Assembly: GCA_023663945.1 (NCBI GenBank)
Contig: JAMPGL010000037.1
Location: 1-36,183, forward strand
Length of the DNA: 36,183 bases
From: Lachnospiraceae bacterium
Lineage (GTDB): Bacteria > Bacillota > Clostridia > Lachnospirales > Lachnospiraceae
Direction: 5' to 3'
Positions 1 to 6,948 of this stretch are shown here, piece after piece; within the stretch, counting starts at the first letter, position 1; every line of letters starts with the position of its first letter. The notes under the pieces were generated by a model, which worked only from the letters and a program-made list of their open reading frames with translations, searched no databases and was not told where the DNA came from. A program made the translations under genes and the position numbers.

Positions 1-44
1 TCTTGAATTTACAGTGAAAGAGAGCTGGCTGTCATTGAAAGAAC

Positions 45-272
45 TTGCGGAGGATGGTTGATCTGGGACTGCGCAATCACATACTGCCAAAGAAGCAATA
101 TGATTTAGGTTTTTCTGTGGAGAATGTTGTATATTTTGAACTGCTGCGCAGGGATTACCGAGTAACGGTTGGAAAATATGGAAATGCCGAGGTGGATTTT
201 GTGGCTCAAAAAAACGGCGCATTAACCTATTTTCAGGTAACGGCGGATATGACTGCGGAGGAGACCTTGTAA
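45..272 (+). pseudogene. DUF4143-type AAA ATPase, C-terminal remnant
   Basis: The translated segment has the pattern of the C-terminal DUF4143 domain of archaeal/bacterial AAA ATPases: a VDLGLRN motif, then GFSVENVVYFELLRRDY, then the nuclease-like core E-V-D-F-V-A and a YFQV strand. Intact members run about 380-450 residues, with a Walker-type ATPase domain before this and about 40 further residues after it. Here the frame has a TGA stop at 36-38 just upstream, and it ends abruptly after AEETL at 272. Both ends are therefore missing and only about 75 residues survive. In another frame, positions 2-61 read as the open tail of a different peptide, so a rearrangement junction near position 45 is possible. 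I infer a decayed gene with no activity. Confidence 0.7.
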
Positions 273-293
273 TCGGGGCAGAAAATTTGAATG

Positions 294-323
294 TTGCGGG
301 AATGCAATGGAAACTGCTATAAT
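294..323 (+). promoter_or_regulatory. Possible promoter for the Fic-domain gene
   Basis: A perfect TATAAT (318-323) lies 18 bp after TTGCGG (294-299). Transcription would begin about 14 nt before the TTG start at 344. The -35 match is only moderate. Confidence 0.4.
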
Positions 324-343
324 AAGAGGTACAGCAGAGGAAA

Positions 344-988
344 TTGGAGGCTAAGGCATTGAGAGACGCAGCAATTGAAATGGCAAAGAGACTGCTGGTA
401 GACAGTATTTGGAAAAGCGCAAATCTTGAAGGGCTGGGAACCACCTTTCCAAAGACGGAAGCGATTCTTGCAAATGCGCCGACTACCACTAAAACAGAAG
501 AGGTGTTATTTGTTATTAACATGAAGCGCGCCTGGCAGTTCTTGTTAGATAATTTTGATTACAGCAATTGTGTTATGCTGTTGAGGGAATATGATAAGAT
601 TGTTGGAGAGCTGTTGTTTCATTATGCAGGGGAAATAAGAACGATTCCCGTGCAGATTGGCGGTACATCGTGGGAGTCTGAGATACCGCATGTAGGCATT
701 ATTATGGATTCAATGGAACAGATTGAACAGATAGAAGATGCAGAATTAAAAGCACTGAAATATTTTTGCTACATTGCGCGGACTCAGATGTTTATTGACG
801 GAAATAAAAGGGTTGCACAATTAATGGCAAATAAGGTGCTTATTGAAAATGATATAGGTATATTTCAAATACCTATTGAAAAGTTAGAGCTGTTTAAAGG
901 AATGCTAATTGAATTTTATGAAACCGGAAATGATGAAAAATTAATTGAATTTATGAAAGAAGACTGCATCAGACGGGTACAGGGTTAA
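344..988 (+). CDS. Fic/DOC-domain protein with degenerate active-site motif
   Basis: This 214-residue protein has the layout of a small Fic protein. Near the N-terminus, SANLEG (residues 25-30) fits the (S/T)xxxE(G/N) inhibitory helix of self-inhibited Fic enzymes. Residues 147-156 (TQMFIDGNKR) form the Fic loop. Canonical Fic enzymes have HxFx(D/E)GN(G/K)R and use the His to activate a target hydroxyl for AMP transfer. Here the His position is Gln148, while Phe150, Asp152, Gly153, Asn154, Lys155 and Arg156 are kept. From family knowledge, loss of this His normally abolishes AMPylation, so the protein may bind nucleotide without transfer or use another chemistry. The start is a TTG with AGAGGAAA just before it; an ATG at 380 would cut into the N-terminal helix. 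A strong terminator follows. Fold confidence is high, activity uncertain. Confidence 0.85.
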   Translation: MEAKALRDAAIEMAKRLLVDSIWKSANLEGLGTTFPKTEAILANAPTTTKTEEVLFVINMKRAWQFLLDNFDYSNCVMLLREYDKIVGELLFHYAGEIRTIPVQIGGTSWESEIPHVGIIMDSMEQIEQIEDAELKALKYFCYIARTQMFIDGNKRVAQLMANKVLIENDIGIFQIPIEKLELFKGMLIEFYETGNDEKLIEFMKEDCIRRVQG

Positions 989-1027
989 AATATTATTTCA
1001 CAAAAGCATCTATTTTAGAAATAAAGC

Positions 1028-1062
1028 GCATTCGGAAGATAAAAATCCGGATGCTCTTTTTT
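1028..1062 (+). terminator. Rho-independent terminator after the Fic gene
   Basis: GCATTCGGA (1028-1036) pairs with TCCGGATGC (1046-1054) with one T-G wobble across a 9-nt A-rich loop. The run TCTTTTTT follows directly. It sits 40 bp after the Fic stop codon. Confidence 0.85.
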
Positions 1063-1085
1063 GAAAAAAATTTTTAATTGTACGA

Positions 1086-1114
1086 TTGACATGTGTAACC
1101 AAAAATGTTATAGT
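1086..1114 (+). promoter_or_regulatory. Near-consensus sigma-A promoter embedded in a tandem repeat
   Basis: TTGACA (1086-1091), a 17-bp spacer and TATAGT (1109-1114) make a near-perfect vegetative promoter. The spacer and -10 box are the first copy of a 24-bp direct repeat, so a repressor binding the repeat would cover the -10 box and start site. It drives the gene starting at 1193. Confidence 0.8.
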
Positions 1115-1162
1115 ATGTGTAACCAAAAATGTTATAGTATGTGTAACAAAAAATGCTGAATG
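1091..1162 (+). repeat. Three tandem 24-bp repeats (probable operator array)
   Basis: Copies lie at 1091-1114, 1115-1138 and 1139-1162. The first two are identical and begin ATGTGTAACCAAAAATG; the third diverges at a few bases. Each contains an imperfect dyad, TGTAAC/GTTATA. The array overlaps the promoter and leader of the next gene. Confidence 0.85.
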
Positions 1163-1192
1163 AATTTTGGCACCGAAGAATGGAGAACTTGT

Positions 1193-1918
1193 ATGAACGA
1201 AGGATTGACTGTATTTTTAAATATTGATAAGGAGAAGCTTGACGAGAATAATGCGCTTATTCGCAGAATAGATGAGTTATTATTGAGCTCCGGAATGAAA
1301 TACGCCGGATTTGCAAATATGTACAATCCGATTGACCCGAAGGACAGAGACCGGGCAGTGTTTGACGCGTGCCGTGCGCTCGGCAATGCCGATTGGCTGA
1401 AAGATAAGCTGGTCAGCACTCCCATTATGAACCGGACCAGCGTGTGCTCCATGGAACAGATACTATTAGACCATATGGCGGAACCCTCCGCGGAGAAGCT
1501 GGAATATTATGAGAACTATTATAAGCAATTCCACGCGCTGGCTCATGGAATTGTGGTGGATGAATCCAGACAGCTGAGAGACGGATACACGTCTTATCTT
1601 ATTGCTTCTAAGTACGGCATTCACGCCGATATTTATGAGGCATTTGCGCATCAGCCGCTTAAAAAGGTTGTGAGAGGACGGCATGTATCAAGGGACAGCG
1701 GTGTCTGGAAAGTGAAATGCGACAAGATTTACGCTTGGAATTATACCTTAAAAGCACCGGTAGTCCCCGGTGATATATTAAAGGTAAAGACAGCAAAGGG
1801 AGAGGCATATGCTTGTGTGTGCCAGATTGATTATGCAGCCGGAAAAGGGTTCTGCGAAGAGCATAGGGGAGTAATAAAGCATATGAATTGCCACATTTCA
1901 TCAATAGAATCCTGTTGA
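1193..1918 (+). CDS. Conserved protein of unknown function (241 aa)
   Basis: I do not recognise a characterised family. From the chosen start (MNEGLTVFLNID) the N-terminal half is an acidic mixed alpha/beta region with motifs such as MNRTSVCSMEQI near residues 79-90, a Tyr-rich helix (EYYENYYKQFHALAHG) and VVDESRQLRDG. The last 70 residues (VWKVKCDKIYAWNY..., PGDILKVKTAKGEAYACV) look like a small beta-barrel, by inference. No signal peptide or membrane helix is seen. I prefer the ATG at 1193 to the one at 1160 because GGAG lies 7 nt upstream of it, while the ATG at 1160 has no ribosome site and sits inside the repeat array. It has its own strong promoter and lies between a Fic gene and a toxin-antitoxin pair, which suggests an accessory role. 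Confidence 0.75.
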   Translation: MNEGLTVFLNIDKEKLDENNALIRRIDELLLSSGMKYAGFANMYNPIDPKDRDRAVFDACRALGNADWLKDKLVSTPIMNRTSVCSMEQILLDHMAEPSAEKLEYYENYYKQFHALAHGIVVDESRQLRDGYTSYLIASKYGIHADIYEAFAHQPLKKVVRGRHVSRDSGVWKVKCDKIYAWNYTLKAPVVPGDILKVKTAKGEAYACVCQIDYAAGKGFCEEHRGVIKHMNCHISSIESC

Positions 1919-1940
1919 TGAAATCAGTCCGGATGAATTT

Positions 1941-1962
1941 ATTCCCGCGAGCAACGAGTCAA
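1941..1962 (+). repeat. Interspersed 22-bp repeat, copy 1
   Basis: The core is CCCGCGAGCAACGAGTCAA. Close copies lie at 6055-6076 and 23353-23374, always outside genes. It is not explained by coding. Confidence 0.75.
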
Positions 1963-1998
1963 GTGGCTGCGTGCAGACATTTGACGACTGCCGCGAGG

Positions 1999-2049
1999 GT
2001 CAATAACCCACATCGAAGATGTGCTATGCTTTGCAGTGGGGTTATTGAC
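1999..2049 (+). repeat. Nested inverted repeat upstream of the toxin-antitoxin pair
   Basis: An outer 11-bp perfect stem, GTCAATAACCC (1999-2009) with GGGTTATTGAC (2039-2049), encloses a perfect inner hairpin, CACATC-GAA-GATGTG (2009-2023). It may terminate or insulate transcription of the 1193-1918 gene, or be an operator of the toxin-antitoxin operon. There is no T-run, so a simple terminator is unlikely. Confidence 0.65.
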
Positions 2050-2063
2050 TTAACAGATGCTTA

Positions 2064-2092
2064 TTGTTGCAGAGGAATGTATATGCTATACT
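2064..2092 (+). promoter_or_regulatory. Possible promoter of the toxin-antitoxin operon
   Basis: TATACT (2087-2092) is a good -10 box, and a weak TTGTTG-like -35 lies 17 bp upstream. It is about 27 bp before the antitoxin start, consistent with an autoregulated operon. Confidence 0.4.
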
Positions 2093-2118
2093 TTGATGAA
2101 AGGAAAGGATGTGATCAT

Positions 2119-2313
2119 ATGTTAGCAGTTAAAATGCAGAAAGCTGTAGATACAACAGATGCTTCAAAGGCAGAATTATATAGATTGATTGGCGAAGGAT
2201 ATAAAGCAATGCAGGATGGAAAAACCAGTACTATCGAGGAAGTGAAGGAAAAACTGGAAAAGAGGAGAAAAGAACGTGACCAAAGTGATGTTTACGGAGC
2301 CGGCGGAGCGTGA
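2119..2313 (+). CDS. RelB/ParD-like antitoxin
   Basis: A 64-residue, highly charged, helical protein directly before and overlapping a RelE/ParE-type toxin gene. The ATG at 2119 is preceded by AGGAAAGGAT at a good 8-nt distance; the longer open frame reaching back to 1888 lacks a ribosome site and runs through repeats, so I reject it. The segment LYRLIGEGYKAMQDGKTSTIEEV is typical of short antitoxins that neutralise a RelE-fold toxin: an N-terminal binding part, then a long charged helix ending in EKLEKRRKER. Such antitoxins usually also repress their own operon. The 38-bp overlap with the toxin gene implies coupled translation. Function is inferred from context more than from sequence. Confidence 0.75.
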   Translation: MLAVKMQKAVDTTDASKAELYRLIGEGYKAMQDGKTSTIEEVKEKLEKRRKERDQSDVYGAGGA

Positions 2314-2590
2314 CTTGTTGGATATTGAGTACTATATTTTTGCTGATTTGTGTAATCCGCAGGCAGCACAGAGAATATCGGACGGCATTTTAGATACTGC
2401 ATTTCGACTGGCTGATTATCCGGAGGGGCATCCTTTAGTGAATGATGAATTATTAAGGCATACAGAGTTAAGGATGACCTATTTTGATAATTACAATATA
2501 TTTTATTACTATGATAAAATAAGTAATGTAGTATACATAGTTAGAATTTTATATAATAAAGCCGATTGGGTGAATATTCTGAAAAGATAA
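2276..2590 (+). CDS. RelE/ParE-family toxin
   Basis: A 104-residue protein with the RelE/ParE fold pattern: VMFTEPAERDLLDIEYYI at the N-terminus (first strand and helix), a central LADYPEGHPLV segment, then RMTYFDNYNIFYYYD and VVYIVRILYNKADW at the C-terminus. The Arg and Tyr residues on the last strands are those that usually line the mRNA- or gyrase-interaction face. Family members are mRNA interferases or gyrase poisons, and which applies here cannot be told from sequence. The GTG start at 2276 lies inside the antitoxin gene and is preceded by AGAGGAGA. There is no obvious terminator before the convergent LysR gene at 2642. Confidence 0.9.
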   Translation: MTKVMFTEPAERDLLDIEYYIFADLCNPQAAQRISDGILDTAFRLADYPEGHPLVNDELLRHTELRMTYFDNYNIFYYYDKISNVVYIVRILYNKADWVNILKR

Positions 2591-2641
2591 AATCAGTATA
2601 TTCAATGTAGAATTGTAGATTCCTTTTATAAATTATATTCG

Positions 2642-3517
2642 TTAGCACATCTTTTCTTTCAAGCTGTCAAGCAGCCGCTCCGCAATCGGAGTGAAAACCT
2701 GGTACTTTTTCCAGACAAGATATATTTTGGTTTCCAGCTTTGGAAACAGGGGACGGAATACAAGACCGCTTTCGGGGCTGGTGTTGATTAAATGGTCAAA
2801 GGTCAAAAGATAACCCAATTTTTCTTTTACAAAAAGGGAAGCATTGTAAGAGAGACGGAAGGAACCCTCCAGATGCAGCTCATCCATCCGGCTTCCGCAC
2901 CAGCGGGGGATATCATGGTTCCACCCCTGTTCGGAGCAGAACAACGGGAGGCCTGTCAGATCATCGATACAAATTGTTTCTTTTAGGGCATGGGGGCAGT
3001 CAGCAGGCATAACAACGCCCCATACGTCAGCGCAGGGGAAATTTAGGTAATTATATTTAGAAGGGTTGGGATCTTCCGCAAGCACTGCAAAGTCTATGAC
3101 GCCTTTGTCCAATTTTTCTGTGACCTGCTCAGTGTCACCGCTGGTGATGTGGTAGCGCAGATCAGGGTATGACTTTTGAAAGGAATTAATCTCTCTTGCA
3201 AGAAAACGAATCTGGCAGGATTCAGCCAGTCCCAAATAAACGTCACCGCCGGTAACATCATCGAGAGCGAGAAATTCACTGGTAATCTTATCAGCCATCC
3301 GCACCAAGTCTTCCGCCCGCTTGCGGAGCAGCATGCCCTCTTCCGTCAGCTGGATGCTGAAGCTGTGGCGCAGGAACAGCTTCTTTCCAAGTTCTTCTTC
3401 CAGAGATTTCAATTGTTTAGAGAGTGTGGGCTGGGTAACGTGGAGTATCTGCGCAGCCCGTGTCATGTTTTCTTCTCTGGCGACAGCCAGAAAATATCTT
3501 AAAGTCCGTATCTCCAT
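2642..3517 (-). CDS. LysR-family transcriptional regulator
   Basis: A 291-residue LysR-type regulator, the usual family length. The N-terminal winged helix-turn-helix is clear: IRTLRYFLAVAREENMTRAAQ, then VTQPTLSKQLKSLEEELG and LFLRH. The rest is a periplasmic-binding-like effector domain (from about residue 90, DVYLGLAES...). The start at 3517 is chosen because GGAGG lies 5 nt upstream and MEIRTLRYFLAVA is the typical LysR start; a longer frame to 3670 would add a non-family leader. It is divergent from an alpha/beta hydrolase gene, the classic LysR arrangement, so it probably controls that gene and itself. Its effector is unknown. Confidence 0.93.
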   Translation of the reverse strand: MEIRTLRYFLAVAREENMTRAAQILHVTQPTLSKQLKSLEEELGKKLFLRHSFSIQLTEEGMLLRKRAEDLVRMADKITSEFLALDDVTGGDVYLGLAESCQIRFLAREINSFQKSYPDLRYHITSGDTEQVTEKLDKGVIDFAVLAEDPNPSKYNYLNFPCADVWGVVMPADCPHALKETICIDDLTGLPLFCSEQGWNHDIPRWCGSRMDELHLEGSFRLSYNASLFVKEKLGYLLTFDHLINTSPESGLVFRPLFPKLETKIYLVWKKYQVFTPIAERLLDSLKEKMC

Positions 3518-3544
3518 GAGAGCCTCCATTTTTGCACTCGATGA

Positions 3545-3561
3545 TATTCCGAAAAGGAATA
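3545..3561 (-). promoter_or_regulatory. Candidate LysR operator (T-N11-A dyad)
   Basis: TATTCC-GAAAA-GGAATA is a perfect 6-bp dyad and contains the T-N11-A pattern typical of LysR sites. It lies just downstream of the lysR -10 box, where binding would autorepress. Confidence 0.6.
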
Positions 3562-3572
3562 ATGTGATATAA

Positions 3573-3601
3573 ATTATAACCATTAGCAGGGTATGAGTCA
3601 A
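3573..3601 (-). promoter_or_regulatory. Promoter of the LysR regulator
   Basis: On the minus strand TTGACT (3601-3596), a 17-bp spacer and perfect TATAAT (3578-3573) form a strong vegetative promoter. A second TATAAT on the plus strand (3607-3612) could serve the divergent hydrolase but has no clear -35, which fits activator dependence. Confidence 0.75.
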
Positions 3602-3723
3602 TGGGATATAATGTATTTGGGATAGAAGAGCCGGAATAGGGTGGACTGTCTCGATTATCTGGTCTATCAATTGGAAAAGGAATTAAGAGAAAACGCGATA
3701 TTAAATTGAGAAAGGATGGGATT

Positions 3724-4719
3724 ATGGCTATGAAACTCGAATTGACAAAGGAATGGGATAAGGTGTTTCCCCAAAGTGAAAAGGTAAACCACCAAAAGGT
3801 AACTTTCCATAACCGCTATGGCATTACGCTTGCGGCGGATCTGTATGCACCGAAGAATGCAGAGGGAAGGCTTGCGGCAATTGCAGTATGCGGTCCTTTT
3901 GGAGCAGTGAAGGAACAGGCGTCAGGGCTGTACGCCCAGGCAATGGCGGAACGAGGCTTTCTTACGATTGCTTTTGATCCTTCTTATACCGGAGAAAGCG
4001 GCGGAGAACCCCGTTACATGGCATCTCCCGACATTAATACGGAGGATTTTCAGGCGGCGGTGGATTTTCTTTCGGTGCAGGAGAATGTGGATCCCGAAAG
4101 GATTGGAATTATCGGTATCTGCGGGTGGGGAGGCATGGCGCTGAACGCTGCGGCGCTGGACACCCGTATTAAGGCATCAGTAGCTTCTACCATGTATGAC
4201 ATGACCCGCGTCAATGCCAACGGGTACTTTGATTCTGAGGACTCTGCGGAAGCAAGATACCAAAAGAAGGAGGCTGTGAATGCTCAGAGGATTGTCGATT
4301 ATAAAAACGGCAGTTATGCGTTAGGCGGCGGTGTCGTGGATCCGCTTCCGGAGGACGCGCCCTTTTTTGTAAAGGATTATTATGATTATTACAAAACAGA
4401 CCGCGGTTATCATAAGCGTTCCTTAAATTCTAACGGAGGATGGAATGTGGTTGGATGCATGTCTTTTATGAATCAGCCGATCTTAAAGTACAGCAATGAG
4501 ATTCGCAGCGCCGTGCTGATCATGCATGGAGAAAAGGCGCATTCCTGCTATTTTAGCCGTGACGCCTATGCGGATATGGTGAAAGACAATCCTTATGCAG
4601 ATAATAAGGAATTATTGATTATTCCGGATGCAGTTCATACCGATCTGTACGACGGCGGCGGAAAGGATGCAATTCCTTTTGATAAGCTGGAACAATTTTT
4701 TGAGAAATATCTGAAATAA
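3724..4719 (+). CDS. Alpha/beta hydrolase with Cys nucleophile (YcjY/DLH-like)
   Basis: A 331-residue cytosolic alpha/beta hydrolase. The nucleophile elbow reads GICGWGGM, placing Cys133 where most members have Ser, as in dienelactone hydrolase. A C-terminal His is at about residue 305 (DAVHTDLYD), and HGEKAHS at about residue 273 contributes the remaining active-site loop. The FDPSYTGESGGEPR segment resembles the oxyanion-side loop of this family. Conserved features such as ASTMYDMTRV and YHKRSLNSNGGW suggest an uncharacterised acyl- or ester-hydrolase subfamily. I place the start at ATG 3724, with AAAGGATGG just before it, rather than the TTG at 3706. It is divergent from the LysR gene that likely controls it. 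Substrate unknown. Confidence 0.85.
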   Translation: MAMKLELTKEWDKVFPQSEKVNHQKVTFHNRYGITLAADLYAPKNAEGRLAAIAVCGPFGAVKEQASGLYAQAMAERGFLTIAFDPSYTGESGGEPRYMASPDINTEDFQAAVDFLSVQENVDPERIGIIGICGWGGMALNAAALDTRIKASVASTMYDMTRVNANGYFDSEDSAEARYQKKEAVNAQRIVDYKNGSYALGGGVVDPLPEDAPFFVKDYYDYYKTDRGYHKRSLNSNGGWNVVGCMSFMNQPILKYSNEIRSAVLIMHGEKAHSCYFSRDAYADMVKDNPYADNKELLIIPDAVHTDLYDGGGKDAIPFDKLEQFFEKYLK

Positions 4720-4758
4720 GCGCAAGTTAAAATTTGAAATAATGCAAAATAAAATATT

Positions 4759-4790
4759 ATGGAGGGTATCGTCAAAACGAGACCCTCCAT
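4759..4790 (-). terminator. Terminator between convergent hydrolase and flavin-reductase genes
   Basis: A 14-bp stem with one mismatch (ATGGAGGGTATCGT against ACGAGACCCTCCAT) has a CAAA loop. On the minus strand it is followed by AATATTTTATTTT, so it best terminates the minus-strand gene and may also stop the hydrolase transcript. Confidence 0.85.
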
Positions 4791-4797
4791 CAATGGT

Positions 4798-5376
4798 TTA
4801 CGATTTCTTTTTCATGATTTCAGCACCGGCATTCCATGCCTGAGCAGCCTTTTCGCCCGTTAAGTAATAACCATGCTGGAATTGATCAAATTGAAGTGCT
4901 TTTAATTTTACAGGGTCAACTTTACCGTTTTCGCTAAGTACCGTCTCTTCCGCTTTTACATTGACGATTTTGCCTACAATCCCGGAGACATATTCAGTAT
5001 TGAGAAACTCAAGAAGTTCGCATTCCATAACAACCGGAAATTCTTCAATGATGGGAGCATGGACTTTATCGCTTTTTACGGCATGGTATCCGGTCCGCTC
5101 AAATTTATCATCAATTTTGTTGCCGGATGCGATGCCAAAAAAGTCTGCCACATCAACATGGGCTTCATCAGCAAGCGAAACAGTGAATGCTTTGCTTTCT
5201 TTAATATTGAGCCATGTCCTTTTTCCTTCGCCGATGAAAAGTATAATTTTATCCTCATCGCAAATTTGTCCCCATGCAACATTCATCACATTGACCTTTT
5301 CATTTTTGTCATATGCAGCGACCATCAGCACGGGCATTGGATAAACTGCTTGCACTAATCCTAAATCTTTTTTCAT
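4798..5376 (-). CDS. Flavin reductase-like (FMN-binding split barrel) protein
   Basis: A 192-residue single-domain protein with the flavin-reductase split-barrel pattern. The N-terminal YPMPVLMVAAYDKNEKVNVMNVAWG is the FMN-phosphate-side segment, followed by FIGEGKRTWLNIKESKAFTVSL and ADFFGIASGNKIDDKF. A C-terminal FDQFQHGYY closes the barrel. Relatives bind FMN and reduce flavin with NAD(P)H, or act as small flavin-dependent oxidoreductases in stress responses. The start at 5376 is preceded by GCGAGGAAT at a good distance; the longer frame to 5439 is discarded. It lies 77 bp after the TetR gene on the same strand and is probably under its control. The real substrate is unknown. Confidence 0.88.
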   Translation of the reverse strand: MKKDLGLVQAVYPMPVLMVAAYDKNEKVNVMNVAWGQICDEDKIILFIGEGKRTWLNIKESKAFTVSLADEAHVDVADFFGIASGNKIDDKFERTGYHAVKSDKVHAPIIEEFPVVMECELLEFLNTEYVSGIVGKIVNVKAEETVLSENGKVDPVKLKALQFDQFQHGYYLTGEKAAQAWNAGAEIMKKKS

Positions 5377-5453
5377 TTTGATTCCTCGCTTTCCTGCATT
5401 GTTATTTGGTTCACGGTAAAATTGTAGCATCACGCCCAAATATTTACAAGTAT

Positions 5454-6041
5454 CTACATTTTGGCTGGATACTTACCTGAGAGAAAGTTACCTCCTTTCA
5501 TGGAGGCAAACACGTAACAAAGGTCATTCCTGCACGCTTCCGGGTCATATTTCAGCGCATTGTTTGCATATAAGCTTGCATATCCGTGTGCCATAATAAA
5601 TATTTTCCGGAAAAGCTCCTTCACCGATGAGGAATCGCACTTTGCGGCATCGGCAGTCATATTGAGCAGTTCGGTCAATGAACGGTCAGAAATCAAGGCA
5701 TCTAAATCCAGCCCCGAAAATTGATTTGTCTGAAACAAAAACCGGAACAGATTCTTTTCTTCATGTCCAAACCGGATGTAATTCAGTCCGACAGCCAAGA
5801 GAGGCATAAGCTCCTGGCCGTCAAGGTTCATCAGGTAATCCGTGTGGTATTGGTCTGCAATCTTGTATACTTCCTGTTTAAGCTCCTCGATGGTCTTGAA
5901 ATTATACATGATTGGCTGGGTGGAGCAGTTTAACCGTTCGGCTACGGTTCTGGCGTTGACTGTCTCATGCCCCTCTTCCCGGACAATTTGAAAAGCGGCA
6001 TCTAAAATATGTTCCTTTGAAATTTTAATTTTAGGCGGCAT
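5454..6041 (-). CDS. TetR/AcrR-family transcriptional regulator
   Basis: A 195-residue TetR-type repressor. The N-terminal helix-turn-helix is ISKEHILDAAFQIVREEGHETVNARTVAERLNCSTQPIMYNFKTIEELKQEVY, with the signature recognition helix before YNF. The remaining 140 residues are helical and would form the ligand and dimer domain. The start at 6041 (MPPKIKISK) is preceded by AAAGGA; the longer frame to 6086 runs through an interspersed repeat and is rejected. It lies between an MscS channel gene and a flavin-reductase gene on one strand, so it likely regulates the latter. Its ligand is not evident. Confidence 0.9.
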   Translation of the reverse strand: MPPKIKISKEHILDAAFQIVREEGHETVNARTVAERLNCSTQPIMYNFKTIEELKQEVYKIADQYHTDYLMNLDGQELMPLLAVGLNYIRFGHEEKNLFRFLFQTNQFSGLDLDALISDRSLTELLNMTADAAKCDSSSVKELFRKIFIMAHGYASLYANNALKYDPEACRNDLCYVFASMKGGNFLSGKYPAKM

Positions 6042-6054
6042 TGTAAGTCCTTTC

Positions 6055-6076
6055 ATTCCCGCGGGCAGCGAGTCAA
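6055..6076 (+). repeat. Interspersed 22-bp repeat, copy 2
   Basis: The core is CCCGCGGGCAGCGAGTCAA, 2 changes from copy 1 (1941-1962). Like copy 3 (23353-23374) it continues AGT(T/C)ATGC. It sits in the leader of the TetR gene. Confidence 0.75.
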
Positions 6077-6094
6077 AGTTATGCAAAATTCATG

Positions 6095-6105
6095 TCGTTT
6101 AACGA
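6095..6105 (-). promoter_or_regulatory. Small dyad upstream of the TetR gene
   Basis: TCGTT-T-AACGA is a perfect 11-bp palindrome in the 76-bp gap between the MscS and TetR genes. It is a plausible but unproven autoregulatory site. Confidence 0.35.
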
Positions 6106-6117
6106 TAGAAAGAAAGT

Positions 6118-6924
6118 TTATGCATCAGCCTCATCCTCGCCGGAGGGGTTATAATTGGATATGGTCACGGTCTGATAAGGAATCTCTATGCCCTGTTTGT
6201 TAAATTCCCGGACCAGGGCAATCCGAATATCGCTGCACGCACGAAAACTGTCGTTGAGGTTCTGCGTCCAGATAATCGTTTTCAGGATAACGCCGTTTTG
6301 GGTATATCCGCTTGCGGTGATGGAATTTGCCTCCGTGTTTAATGTCAGCTCATGTTCTGTGCATAGTTTCCGCATAATGCTGATTGCCTTTTCAATGTCG
6401 GCTCCAAAGCCAATCTCTATTTCTACATAATTACCGATATTTTCCGTAAAGTTTGTGTTGATGATAACAGAAGAATCCATAACGGAATTGGGTACAATGC
6501 AGGTTTCGCCGTTAAACTGGCTGATAAGCGTGTGCCGCAGAGTGACATCCTTGACAAGCCCTTCTGCAATTACGGTGCCTCCCTGAATCACCCGGATTTT
6601 TTCGTCTACGTTATAAGGTCTGGACATGGACAGGGAAATTCCGCTTATCACGTTGCCCAGCGCCTGCTGGGCGGCAAAGGTTGCGATTGCCAGAATCAGG
6701 GATCCGCTTTGGAGCAATACCTTACTAATGTCCTTGGTCAGCTCAAACTGCTGTGCCAGACTGTAAAATGCAACAATATTAACAACCACGTTGAGGGCAC
6801 ATTTGGTAATGCGCAGATGAACCGCTTTAGTCTTCTTGGAAAGATATTTGAAAACCAGACTGATTAAATAATTGGAAACAGCAATCACTGCGACAAAAAT
6901 GCCAATCTTTGTTAAAAAATCCAT
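6118..6924 (-). CDS. Small-conductance mechanosensitive channel (MscS family)
   Basis: A 268-residue protein close in size to E. coli MscS. Membrane helices appear near residues 5-25 and 42-60, and the pore helix TM3 is the Ala/Gly-rich SGSLILAIATFAAQQALGNVISGI (about 92-115). The beta domain follows (RPYNVDEKIRVI..., LRHTLISQFNGETCIVPNSVM) and then an alpha/beta C-terminal vestibule domain ending PYQTVTI. Such channels open under membrane tension and release solutes on hypo-osmotic shock. The ATG at 6924 has GTGAGGAAT upstream. It is the first gene of a minus-strand group with the TetR and flavin-reductase genes, but function links them only loosely. Confidence 0.92.
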   Translation of the reverse strand: MDFLTKIGIFVAVIAVSNYLISLVFKYLSKKTKAVHLRITKCALNVVVNIVAFYSLAQQFELTKDISKVLLQSGSLILAIATFAAQQALGNVISGISLSMSRPYNVDEKIRVIQGGTVIAEGLVKDVTLRHTLISQFNGETCIVPNSVMDSSVIINTNFTENIGNYVEIEIGFGADIEKAISIMRKLCTEHELTLNTEANSITASGYTQNGVILKTIIWTQNLNDSFRACSDIRIALVREFNKQGIEIPYQTVTISNYNPSGEDEADA

Positions 6925-6948
6925 TTCGATTCCTCACTAATAAATTGT

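Noticed and set aside
1888-2118. N-terminal extension of the antitoxin frame
   Set aside because: It runs through the 22-bp repeat and the nested dyad and has no ribosome site; the ATG at 2119 does.
3518-3670. Hydrophobic N-terminal extension of the LysR regulator
   Set aside because: It covers the promoter and operator; LysR proteins begin with the HTH, and GGAGG lies before the internal ATG at 3517.
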